A DNA stretch of 64,000 nt from Neocallimastix lanati (nom. inval.) (taxonomy: Eukaryota; Neocallimastigomycota; Neocallimastigomycetes; Neocallimastigales; Neocallimastigaceae): positions 711,001 through 775,000 of the forward strand of contig JACVTC010000047.1 of assembly GCA_016946835.1 (NCBI GenBank), read 5' to 3'. The notes beneath the pieces were generated by a model. The model saw only the letters and a list, made by a program, of their open reading frames with translations, did not search any database and had not been told where the DNA came from. Position 1 is the stretch's first letter, and every line of letters starts with the position of its first letter. The position numbers and the translations under genes were made by a program. Of this stretch, positions 38,534 to 50,326 are shown one piece after another.

Positions 38534-39128
38534 TAAAAAATAAAAAAATAAAAAGTTTTTTTATAGAAAAACTTTTTATTTTACATATACATTATATTAA
38601 CATTATAAATAAAAACAATGTGTTACATAAATATAAATAATTTAAAATATAAAGTATCTATATCAAGAATAGTTTTTATATTATTTTCTTTAAAATTTAT
38701 ATATTAATTATTTATTTTTATCTTTTTACCTTTATATAATAAACATTAAAAAGGAAAATTTATATATAACGTAAATAAAATAATAATTAAATATATAATT
38801 TGCCTTTTATAAATTAATAACATTTTTATAAATACCTTATAATAAATTTTCAAAATATAAATTTATTTATTTATTTATTTCTCTTTCTTTTTTTTTTTTT
38901 TTTTATTTTGATTTAATTTCTTAATATTTTTTATCTTAAATTATACATTTATTATTTATTTTTATAAAATAAGATTGTTTTTTATTTAAATTAAAATATT
39001 TATATTAATTATTTAAAGAAAAAATAACTTTATAGTATTACTTTCTATATTTTTATAAAATATCTATATTACTTTTTATTTATTTATATATTTAAAATTT
39101 TAAATAAAAAAGTTCCCTTTTTACCAAT

Positions 39129-39187
<59 letters not shown>

Positions 39188-40348
39188 TTAATTAATTATT
39201 TATTTTATCTATTATTTTTTTTTTTTTATTATTATTTATTCATTTATTATCATTTTATTTATCTATTTATTTAGTTAGCTATTACTTATTTAAATTTAAA
39301 AAATTTTTAAAGTCATTAAAAAATTTTAAATGAACAAATATGGATAAATAATAAATATATATTTCAAAAATATAAAATATATATATTATAATATTATCAA
39401 AATAAATACTTTTTAAATTGTACATATATATATATATTGTTAAACAATATATAAAAAGTCATTATATGTCTAAAAATATTTGTTATTTCATTTTTACTAT
39501 ATATATATATTTGGTATAATCACTTAATTGTTCTTTCATTTAAATTTTTTTGATGACTTTAAAATTTTTTAAATTAATTTAAATATGGATAAAAACATAT
39601 ATTTCAAAAATATATAAAATATATATATTATAATATTATCAAAATAAATACTTTTTAAATTGTATATATATATATTGTAATATAATTTATAAGAAGTTAG
39701 TATATATGTCTAAAAATAAATATTAACTTTAAATAAAAAAAAAAAAAAAAAATTAATAAAAAATAATTACAAATATTGAATGTTTAAATAAATAGACATA
39801 TCTGAAATTAAATTAATTAGAAAAAAAATTTTTTCTTTTTTAAAATTAGTTCAGATCATTTTTTTTAAATAAATAAGTATTTTTTCTTTTTTAAAACTAG
39901 TTCAGATCATTTTTTTTAAATAAAAAAGTATAGTATCCTTGATATTTTTTAATTTCTTTAACATTTTTTTATTTTTATGTTATTTTACTTTTATTAGTAT
40001 TACAATATATTATAATATAAAATAATATAGTTTATATTATTATCATTATAGTAATTTGTTATTAATAAATATTTAAATATTTATTAAAATATATAACTTT
40101 ATCACATTAATAATAATCTTTTTACAAAAAAAAAAAAAAAAAAAAAAAAAGTTATTCTTGTAAATTTAAAAAGATATAATCAAATTCAAATTTTTTAATT
40201 ATTTGATTTTGATCAATTTTTAAAAAACTTATATATTTATAAATATATTATATTTATTAATCAAAGAATATAAAAAAAAAATTACAAAAATACAAAAATT
40301 ATGTCTTCTTTATATGAAAATGATTAATTATTATTAATTTTTTATTAC

Positions 40349-40386
<38 letters not shown>

Positions 40387-41439
40387 TCTTTTTATATTCA
40401 TTATTAAAATAATGGAATATAAATTCATAAATAGTTCTATTTTCAGTAATAATATTTTGAAAATATTAACTATCCAATAAATTGTTTTTTTATAAATCAT
40501 TTAAAAAAAAAAAAAAAGTTTCTTTTTATTTAATATTTAATATTATTTAAAATTAATTAACCAATAAATTTGAATTATTTTCTAATTGAATTTATTTTCA
40601 AAAATAGTTAAATATATTATAATCTTAAAATTTAATATATTTAAATTGAAATAATCTCATTGTAATATATTATTTAATTATATATTAAAATACGAGTTCC
40701 TTTTTTTTTTTTTTTTTTTTTTTTTATTTAATCAATTTTTAAAAGTTTAAAAATATATATATTTTTTAATAATATAATATATAATTTTTAAAAAGAAAGA
40801 AATACTTTTTTTTTTCTTTAAATTTTGAATAAATTTATAAAGTAAAATTATAATAAATTATCAAATATAAATGTAAATATTGAGTTTCAATTATTAACAA
40901 ATCTATTATAATATAGATAATAAATAATAAATAAATGTTAATAGAAAAATAAAATCAATAATTAATAGAAATAATAAATATTAATTATTTGAAAAATTTA
41001 ATTGTAAAGTGGGGATTAAAAGAATAATAATATCACTTATTTTAAAAAAAAAAAAAAAAAAATGTAAATAGAATTTAAAATACCAGTATACAGAATTGTT
41101 AAATAAAATGCTATTTAAATATAGTATTTTAAATAAAATTAAAATTAAAATTAATTTTATTAAATTTTATTTTATAGATATTTATTCTTATAAATATATA
41201 TATAAATAAAATAGAGTATTTAATAGAGTGGTGGATAAAATTAAATAAAAATCTCTTATTAAGTATTAATTTAAAAAGATAAATTTTAATAAAAAAATAA
41301 ATAACTAATTCAATATATATATATATATTTCTATTGATAATAGCCTTATATAATTTCTTAAATATATAAACCAATACTCCTTTTTTAAAAAGAAATAAAT
41401 AAACAAAAGTAAAAACCAAAGCAAAAATAGAAAAAAAAT
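38534..41439. other. Divergent intergenic region (GRAM/VASt gene and CUE/Smr gene)
   Basis: 2.9 kb of AT-rich DNA between two genes transcribed outwards. It contains (TTTA)n at 39126-39190, an imperfect long direct duplication (39312-39720), a shorter tandem duplication (39834-39926), (ATT)n at ~40340-40384 and poly-A/T runs. No ORF of protein-like composition was found. Confidence 0.55.
39312..39720. repeat. Direct duplication, ~150 bp, offset ~240 bp
   Basis: The segment around 39325-39475 recurs around 39575-39712. Shared features in order are ATATGGATAAA, ATATATTTCAAAAATATA, ATTATAATATTATCAAAATA, AATACTTTTTAAATTGTA, an AT run, and ATGTCTAAAAATA. Just downstream, TTAAAA(T/C)TAGTTCAGATC with its flanks is also tandemly duplicated (39834-39884 and 39880-39926). 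Confidence 0.75.
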
Positions 41440-43707
41440 ATGAATAAAACAAGAAATAATAAAACAAGAAATAATAAAACAAGAAATAATAAATACCTAT
41501 TAAGTATGAACGACGAAATAACTTTTCATAAACCAAATAATGATAAACCAAATGAAAATGATGTTACACAAATCAAAAACATATTCCCAGAATTAGATTC
41601 TAAAACTATTATACACTCTTTGAAAAAACATAATTTTAACAAAGAAACGACAATTGAGGACCTTCTTAGTGAAAGATTTATTAAACAAAATCTATCTGAA
41701 AATGATATAAAAAGAAATAACAAAATTTTAGAAATTTATCAGGTAACTTCTATTTATCAATATTATTAAATTATATATATGTTATATATATTGTTTCGTT
41801 AATATTGTAATTTCATACCTTTAGTAATAATAACAAATTATATTAAATGAATTAACTAATTTTTTTTTTTAATGTTGTAATTATAAACAAGAAAAATTAT
41901 TTTTAATTACGTTTTTTCTTTACTACAATATATATTATAATCAATAATAACATATTATTTTTTTGTTTTTTATTTATAAACAAATAACATAAAAATACAA
42001 AAATTATTAAAAACTTTGGTATAGAATGGAGACAATGTTAATTCACAAGAAATTTTAATCAATTGTAATGAAGTAGTTGTTAATGACTTAACAATAAGAA
42101 ATATCGATATTGGTTCAGAAATTAACCATAATTCTACTTCAAATAAGTACCATAAAAATAATAGAAATAATAATAAGGATAATATAAATGTTACTAAAGA
42201 AATTAGTGATATATCTACTTCTAACGAATTCCTTAGAAAGAATAAGAACAGAAAAAAAGCGCCAAATGACAATGTAGAGCCGAATACTCAAGAAAAAAAT
42301 AATGATATAGCACCAATGATACCTGGGCAAACATATAAGAAAACAGAAGAAAATTTAAAGTTATTACAAACTCATAATAAATCTTATGATTCTACTTCAT
42401 CTAATAGAAAAAATAAAAATAAAAATAGAAAGGCAAATCAAAAAAAAAATTCTCAAATTCAATCACCAGTAGAACCTAACGAATCTAATGATGATCATCA
42501 ATACAACAATTCTGTATTAAAATTTCAAAACTATTTTAAACTTAGTGAAGTTAAAAAAATATTTCCTGACGTCTCTGAACGTCTTTTGATTTTGTCACTT
42601 CAAGTTAATCATGGAGATATTGATAAAGTTGTTGATTTTTTATTAATGCAAAATAGTATTAAAGATGAAATTAATGAAGAGGACTTATGTCGTAGTTTAG
42701 AACTACAATTAGATAATGAGCAAGGTCTTCCAATTTCTTGTGATGGTAATTGTATTAACCAAGGTTATCCATGTATTCTTCATAGTCGTTTGATACTTAC
42801 AAAGAATGATGAGTATAATACACTTAATTTATCAGAAATTATGAAAATATGGAATCAATATGAACTTCGTGATCGTAATGTTAGAATAGGATTTATTGAT
42901 AATGATCAAGCTGTCAAATACTATACACAAGATAATGATGAAATAGAATTTTTAATTTTGAATCGTATTAAAGAAGCTGAATTAGCTATGACAGCAGAAG
43001 AAAGAAAACATCAATATGATGTTGAATACTTTAGAAATCGTGAAGCTAATTTAAGAAGTCGTGAACATAGATTCTTCAATGAAGCCAATAAAAAGTACAA
43101 ATCTGGAGGTATTACTGGATTTTCTTCTGCAGCCTATTACAGTCAAGAAGGACGACAATTAGAAGAAGAAATAGAAAGAATTAAACTTTTAGCCATTAGC
43201 GCACAAATTAAAACAAATGAACGAAATTATATGCAAAATAATGGATTAACTAATTTCTGTGGTGTTGATTTACACGGTCTTCGAGTTAAGGAAGCTCTTC
43301 CTTATCTCAAAGATATGTTAGCTATTTGGAAAATTGAAGTCATGAAGTATAATCCAAAATATAGTAATGAAAGAAATAGAAAAACTGTTAAATCAGTGAT
43401 TCATACCACCACAGAAACATATGATTTTAATTCTTCCAATGTAAAATCTTTTTCAAAGATGGTAACTTCTTCTCCAAAAAAAAAAGAAGAAACTCTTCAT
43501 AATTTAAAGATTAACAATGTAGAAACTTTACGAAAGAAAAAAATTAGAAGAATTTATCCTAGCGTTTTTAATATCATTACAGGAAAAGGTCTTCATTCTG
43601 ATGCTAATATAGGTGCCCGTTTAAGACCAAGTATTACAAACTATTTAAAGGCAAATAATTTTAATTTTGTTGAAATGAATCCTGGTAAATTTGAAGTTCG
43701 ACTTTAA
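41440..43707 (+). CDS. CUE-CUE-DUF1771-Smr protein, Cue2/N4BP2-type endonuclease candidate
   Basis: Exons 41440-41742 and 42025-43707 (intron GTAACT...TATAG, phase 0) give 661 residues. CUE domain 1 is at 41-79 (TQIKNIFPELDSKTIIHSLK). A poorly conserved basic/Asn linker follows, then CUE domain 2 at 274-311 (VKKIFPDVSERLLILSLQVN). DUF1771 is at 426-498 (YFRNREANLRSREHRFFNEA) and the Smr domain starts at 516 with DLHGLRVKEAL and continues with TGKGLHS (~621-627). The Smr domain carries an extra ~65-residue Ser/Lys-rich insertion between these motifs. Relatives such as yeast Cue2 cut mRNA at stalled or collided ribosomes, with CUE domains binding ubiquitin; that role is inferred from architecture. 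The N-terminal residues come from a threefold 12-bp repeat (NNKTR), so the Met at 41506 (MNDEIT) may be the real start. Confidence 0.85.
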
Positions 43708-43751
43708 AATAATAATAGTAATAATAATAATAACAATTAAAAAAAGTCTTA

Positions 43752-43783
<32 letters not shown>

Positions 43784-43901
43784 GAACTTTTTTTTTTTTT
43801 TACTCTTGTTGAAAGAATATATAAATATAAAGACAAAATAATTTAAAAATAAATAAATAAATAAATAAATAAAAATAAAATAAAAATAAAAAAAAAATAA
43901 A

Positions 43902-43941
<40 letters not shown>

Positions 43942-44049
43942 AAAAAGATTAATATAGTTGTAAGTATATATATATATTAATGACATAAGAGATTATATGA
44001 TTAATATAAATAAAATATTAACAGTATATATAGTTCATACTTTTGGAGC

Positions 44050-44082
<33 letters not shown>

Positions 44083-44233
44083 TCAATTAAAAACGAGATT
44101 AAATAGATTCAATATTAATATATATCATTTTCATATCTTTTTAATTAAAGTTTTGTGTTGTTTATTTATTGTTTAAATAACTATCTTTCCTTTTTTTTTT
44201 TTTTTTTTTTTTTAATATTATTATTATTATTAC

Positions 44234-44310
<77 letters not shown>

Positions 44311-45022
44311 TTATTTTATTTTATTTTATTTTATTTTATTTTATTTTATTTTTTATATCTTTTATTATAATTGTAATATTATAATAGTAATATATTTAGT
44401 AATAATTAAAATAATTATTAATGATGAATAAAACTTTAAAATAATGAAAATAATTATATTTCAAATATAAGCTTTATTCATAAAATAATCATTTATATTG
44501 TAAAATAAAATAAAATAAAATAAAATAAAAATATTATAAAATAACTTATTTAGTATTTTATATATATATATATATTATTAATACGATCTTCAAATAAAAT
44601 AAAACAAAATATAAAGAGATAAATTAATGTAAATAATTAATAATTAAATGAATAATATATTTTAATATAAATTATCCAAAAGTTATTAAATTCATACATT
44701 ATTTAAAACTATATACTCTACTATGAACTACATATATATTAGTAAATAAATAAAAAATTATTTTTCTTATTCATAAAGGATTTAAATAAATAAAATATAA
44801 TTAAATATGATTAAATAATAATAGTAATTACAAATGAATTTTTTTTTTTTTTATAAATTTTATTAATATGAAATTAAATGAAATTAATATATATATTAAA
44901 ATTGTCTTTTGTTTTATTATATTTATATCTTCTTTGAAAGATGATATTATTGTCATTATTATTATTATAGTTACTATAATTATTTATTATTATTTTTATT
45001 ATTATAATTAATTTTATCTGAG

Positions 45023-45072
<50 letters not shown>

Positions 45073-45189
45073 CTGTTTCATTTCATTTCATTTTATTTTA
45101 ATTTTTATTTTTTTTTTTTTTTTTTTTTTTTTTTATTTTTTTTTAAAAAAAATTATTATTTATTACAATTAGGATTATGATTTTTCTTT
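43708..45189. other. AT-rich spacer with poly-A/T, (ATT)n and (ATTTT)n
   Basis: Between two convergent genes. It holds poly-T at 43757-43783, poly-A at 43908-43937, (ATT)n at ~44217-44308 running into (ATTTT)n to 44352, and T runs at 45033-45072 and 45110-45134. No gene was seen. Confidence 0.6.
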
Positions 45190-46949
45190 TTAGTCTTTTT
45201 TATCTCCATTGGTATCAATGATTGGATAACTACCAATTTTAATAACAAAGTCACGAACTTTAACATAAACGTCTTGAACACCCTGTGGAATCTTTTCATT
45301 TCCTAATAACTTAGAATCTAGAACCAGACGAAGTTGAGCAAATTCTTTTTGAATTAATGGAGAAGTCGAGTAACGGAAATGAAGAAATAGAGCAAAAATG
45401 AATGGTTGAATGAAAGAAGCACGTCTTAAGATAACTAAAAAAACTAATAATGGAAAAATACCACATACTTCAAGTTTAGCATTGAATTGAACAGAAATTG
45501 GTTGGTAATTAGTAACAAAGTTTCTTATTTTTTCAACTAAAGCCTTTTGGCTATCAGTTGGATTAGGAAGATATAATGGATATAAAACATCAATACAGTA
45601 TTCTAAAACATGAAAGATGGAGAAAAAAGCATATGGAATTATAAGAACTACAATTTATTATTACATATATTATTTATATTATTTAATATTTTTATTATAT
45701 ATATATATATTTGTAAATCATCCATTAATAATTTAATTTATATAATAATATTTATTAAAATAATAAAAGAAAATTAGTTTAATTGAAATATTTAAAATAA
45801 TATTTAATTCAATTAAAAATTAAATTTATGAACAATATTTATATTTTAATATACTTTAATATAAATAAAAATATATTATTTGTATAAATATATATAAGAA
45901 AGGTTAAAGAAAACATACGTAAAAGTGGTGGAGAAATCATCCAAAAAATACCTAAAATTAAGTATTGAATATTTTCATCATTACAAACCTTCATCCAATA
46001 CTTTTTATTATATTCTGGTGGCTTCATATTTATTAATTTATTTAATTTTTTTTTAAATAATAAATTACATTATATGTAATAATATATATATTTATTTATA
46101 TAAATAATTTATCACAAAAAGTAATAATAATTTTATTAAAAAAAAAAAAAAAGTTTTATACAATTTTTATTTTTTTTTAATTTTTATTTTTATTTTTTTT
46201 TTTATATATATTATAAAGCGTAAAATATATATATAAATATATTCATATAATTATTGCTTAAAAACTCTACTTACGCCAAATAATTTATAAATGGTAATTC
46301 CATAACTTATTATAACACCCAAGAATGCTTGCTTATAGAAAAATACAAAAGAACTACTGAAAATTGAAAAAAAGAATAATACAGCACTGATAACTAATAA
46401 AAATAATAAAAATAATTTCAAAAGATAAAATTTAATAAATTATTCAATATATATTATTATTAGAGATTTTAGTAATAGAATATTTGTAGGAATTAATAAA
46501 ATTAAAAATTAATTACAATATCATATTTAAAACAGTATTATATAAAAATATATTAATTATATTAATTATATTAATTTAGCCATTTTATTTATTTTTTATT
46601 TTTTTTTTTAAAGGAAAAAAAAATAATAAGAAATATACATATTTATTGACGAAAATTAAAATTCTTATATTTTTATTATAAATATTAAGCTTTTTATTAT
46701 TTTCTCTTTCTTTCTTTCTTTCTTTCTTTTTATTATTATTATTATTATTATAATTATTATTATTTATTTTTGATTTGTTTTGTTTTATGATACTTATTTT
46801 TGTTTAATGATGTTTATTTTTATTTTTTTCTTTATTTTATATGAATATTTCTCTTTACCTGTAATAAAATGTCCTAAGAACCAAGCAAATTGAAGATTCA
46901 TAAGAGGAGATAATTTTGAAGTTGCATTTTGTGGTTGTTCCTCTGGCAT
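45190..46949 (-). CDS. TMEM33/Pom33-family membrane protein, 4 exons
   Basis: Exons 46949-46859, 46393-46275, 46021-45919 and 45647-45190 join in phase to give 256 residues, close to human TMEM33 (247) and yeast Pom33 (279). Start MPEEQPQNATSKL. Several hydrophobic helices are seen: VISAVLFFFSIFSSSFVFFY, FLGVIISYGITIYKLFG, YLILGIFWMISPPLLLLIIP followed by YAFFSIFHVLEY, and CGIFPLLVFLVILRRASF. The family block IQPFIFALFLHFRYSTSP..QKEFAQLRLVLD is clear. The protein is expected in the ER/nuclear envelope, where relatives shape ER tubules and assist nuclear pore assembly. The donor of intron 1 is GTAAAG and the others are GTAAGT and GTATGT; acceptors are TTAG, AAG and GTAG. Confidence 0.88.
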
Positions 46950-47490
46950 CTTTTTATAATAAATAAATGAATGAATAATTTTTATTAATACTTTTCTTTT
47001 TATTATTTTATTTCATTTTAAAATATTTTTAATATTACTTTTTATTATTTTTTTTATTATTATTTTCTTTTTTTTATGTATTATTATTATTATTAAAATA
47101 TATATATGTTTATTTTTTTATGAATAAAGTAAAGTAAAAAAAAAAAAAATTTAATTTTTTTTGCTTTTAATATAATTTGAATTTTTTTTTTTAAAAAATG
47201 ATTTCAATTATAGTTATAATTAATTATTTATTATAATTTCTGTTAACCAAATTTAATGAACTTAATTTAATAATAAATATATATTTAATTAAATTATTTA
47301 TTTTAATTTATCTGTAATGTAAAATAAATAAAAAAAATTTTTTTCATTTTAATTATATAATTTTACATAAAATTTAAAATTTTAATATTTAAAAAAAGTA
47401 GATTTAATTTAATTAAATTCGTTGGAGAGACCATAATTACATTAAACATTATTTTTTACATAATGATTTCACTCGCCAAAAGTTGAATTT
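46950..47490. other. AT-rich spacer
   Basis: Promoter-side DNA of the TMEM33-like gene; only A/T runs. CACTCGCCAAAAGTTGAATT at 47470-47489 resembles the motif just inside the next element and may be an extra or displaced copy of its end. Confidence 0.5.
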
Positions 47491-47807
47491 TGTCCAGTTG
47501 AATTTCGCCAAATTCTTAGTGGCTTATAAATTTATGTCATAAAATATCACCACAATTATTATTCACGCCATATTGTGAATATATGGCTTTTTAAAAATTG
47601 TAGAAAAAGCCACAAATTTATGATACAATTAGAGTTACGCCCCACGTAAAATTACGTGTTTGAAAATTTTTGAGAATTGTAATTTTATTTATTTAATTAA
47701 TTAATTATTATTCATTAAAATTTTAAGTGGCTTAAAACTCAAAATATTTAAGCCATACAACAAAATACAAATTTATGTAATAAAAATTTTCGAAATGCAC
47801 ACTCCCC
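47491..47807. mobile_element. Small MULE-related (MITE-like) element, ~317 bp
   Basis: The right end, read on the minus strand, is GGGGAGTGTGCATTTCG then AAAATTTTT. This closely matches the right end of the 29.7-33.2 kb MULE (GGGGAGGTTGCATTACG then CCAATTTTT). The left end carries AGTTGAATTTCGCCAAATT, like the MULE left end. Inside are repeated CGCCATA, TGGCTT and AGCCACAAATTTATG motifs, also found subterminally in the MULE. There is no ORF. A target-site duplication was not found, so the exact left border is uncertain. Confidence 0.55.
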
Positions 47808-48842
47808 ATAAAATATTTATATACAAAAAAAAAATGTACTTAAAAATCATAATGAGAGAAAATAAATCAAATTAAAATCATAATGAGAGAAAATAAATCA
47901 AATTAAAATAATACAAATATTATTAATTATATTTAATCTAAAAGTGTTTATTAAATATTTTATTTTTTTTTTTTATAAAATTTTATATATAAATATATAA
48001 AATTTTTATTTTCTCTCTCTCTCAAAGAAAAATATATGTTTATAAATATATTTTTTTTATATTTATATCTTTCCATTTAATTTTTCTTTAAATGAATATA
48101 AAATGAAAAAGAATTAGTATTTCAAAAAAATTTTAATGATAAAATTTCAAAGAACTTTTATAAAACCTCTTTATGAGATGAAAACTTCATTAAAAAATAT
48201 TTCTTTTCGAAATTTCATTTCATTACATAATAAATAATCCACTTTAAACTTTTAATAACTATACATTTTAATTGTTCTAATCTATTAATACAAATGAAAA
48301 TAAAAATAAAAATAAATAAAAAAAAATAATAAGAATAAATAAAAAATAAATAAATAAATAAATAATAAAAAATAAATAAATAAATAATAAATAAATAAAT
48401 AATAATAAATAATAAAAATAAAAACAATAATAAAAATAGTAATAAAAATAAAATAAATAAAAAAAAAATATATATATATATATATAATTTTAGGATTAAA
48501 CTTATTGATGTTGTTATTTACAATTATATACATATTTACAAATACTTTAAATTAAAATGTTTTTTTTTTTTAAAAAAAAATTCTATTAAAAGAATGAATG
48601 TATTATAAATAGAAAGTAATAACAATAAAAAAAAAAATACTAATAGTAATAAACAAATAACAGGTCTTTATTGAAGAATTATCTGAATCGAGTATAGTAT
48701 AACTTTTTCTTAAATTATTATGACTTTTAAATTTAATTATTTCCATAATATTTTTTCTTGTGTTAAATGCATCACAAATAGATTTTGATTTTTTTATTCT
48801 TATTAACATACGAAAAGAATTTGATTTGTCTTTCTCTATTAA

Positions 48843-49057
48843 TTACATTAACGGTTTAGATTTACGTTCACCTTTCTTATAATCAAGTGAAATGTTTTTA
48901 TTTTTATATTCTGAATTTTTTAAATGTTGTACAGTTTCTTCAAATTTTGAAAGGCCAAATCTTTTAAAAAGTATTTCATTCCAGCAATTTTTAATTAAAT
49001 TTCTATAGAGAAATGGTATATTATCGGAGGACCCTGGTTTTAATTGTTCACCAATTA
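48843..49057 (-). pseudogene. Protein-kinase C-lobe relic (TKL/tyrosine-kinase-like)
   Basis: About 71 open codons read GEQLKPGSSDNIPFLYRNLI, KNCWNEILFKRFGLSKFEET, VQHLKNSEYK. This matches the end of a kinase domain (subdomains X-XI: P..Y..LI..CW...P..RP.F.E.V..L), with the DPxxRP part altered to ILFKRF. Nothing upstream supplies the ATP-binding or catalytic loops. DNA at 49290-49510 reads NETPFKKEINEINNIILEM and may be another decayed piece of the same gene. After the TAA at 48843 the frame continues to 48603 with a hydrophobic end (YLFITISIFFFIVITFYL); its relation is unclear. Confidence 0.55.
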
Positions 49058-49619
49058 TTTTATATTTTAAAAATAATAAATATTATATATATATATATAA
49101 TATAAAATATGTAATATAAAATAATATATTATACAATATAAAAAAAAACAAATAAAATTAAAAATAAAAAATAATAATATATATTTAAATAATAATAATA
49201 ATAATAATTAGATTTATTTAATAAAAATTAATGTTATGTTAATATATATATTTATCTATAATTTCTTTATAATATTAAGAATTATTGATTTCAATTGTGA
49301 GTAGTTTACATTTATATAATTTTATTAATTCTGTATTTTGTATGATGATCAATTTTTCCACCATGATTTAAATTTAATTTGAAATTATTATCTATATAAT
49401 GGGTGGATTGTTGAATTGATTATAAGATTCAAAAATTTTCATTTCTAATATAATGTTATTAATTTCATTAATTTCTTTTTTAAATGGAGTTTCATTATTA
49501 TTATTATTATTTTTTTTTTATTGAAAAGCTAAATATTTATCCAAATTACATATTGTTCTAATTCCTTTTTATTAATAATTAAATTTTAATTTTTTAAATT
49601 AGTATATTTAAATAATTAA

Positions 49620-50035
49620 ATTCTAAAATACAATTAAATTTTGAAATGTAAAGTACAGTTTTAATAAAATAAAATAAAATAAAATAGCATAAAATAGTAT
49701 AAAATAGCATATAATAAAATAAATAGTAAAGTAGTATATAAGTATAAAATATTAATTAAAATAAAATAAAATAAATACTAAAGTAGTATATATATTATTA
49801 TTATTTTATTAATACTAAAATAGTATTAATAAAAATAAATAAAATATAATAAAATAAATAATTGAAATATAAAGTACAAATTGAATAAAATATAATAAAA
49901 TATATAGTTGAATTTTTTAAATAAGTATATATCAAAAATAAAATAGTAATGAATAAATAAAATATTAAATAAAAAATAGTTTAAATTTAAATATAAAATA
50001 TGCATTAAATAAAATAAAATAAACATATATATATA
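49620..50035. repeat. Degenerate copy of the AAAAT/GTACAG minisatellite
   Basis: AATAAAATAAAAT runs are interspersed with ATATAAAGTACAAATTGAAT (49868-49887) and ATGTAAAGTACAGTTTTAAT (49645-49664). These are the same orientation and motif as the reverse copies at 29880-30110, but more diverged. An isolated family member without visible MULE ends. Confidence 0.7.
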
Positions 50036-50081
50036 TATATATATATTAAAACAAGTTAAAAAAAAATACTAATATTTGTAT

Positions 50082-50116
<35 letters not shown>

Positions 50117-50326
50117 TTTTTGTATTATAATTAATGATTTACTTTATAATTTTACTATGATTTTATTTATATACAGTGATATTGTAATAAATATTTTATA
50201 TAATTATCATTTTCTATTTTTTTATAAATTATTATTTGAAATTATATATTAAATATATATATATATATTTTTATTTTTTCGAATTATTTTCATTTTCATT
50301 TATATTTTTTTAATATTTTTCTAAGT

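Noticed and set aside
41129-41551. 140-codon minus-strand frame upstream of the CUE/Smr gene
   Set aside because: Y/F/L/I-rich AT by-product overlapping the first exon of the plus-strand gene.
48136-48237. 33-codon ORF MIKFQRTFIKPLYEM...
   Set aside because: Basic, organelle-presequence-like composition, but too short and with no in-phase downstream exon found.
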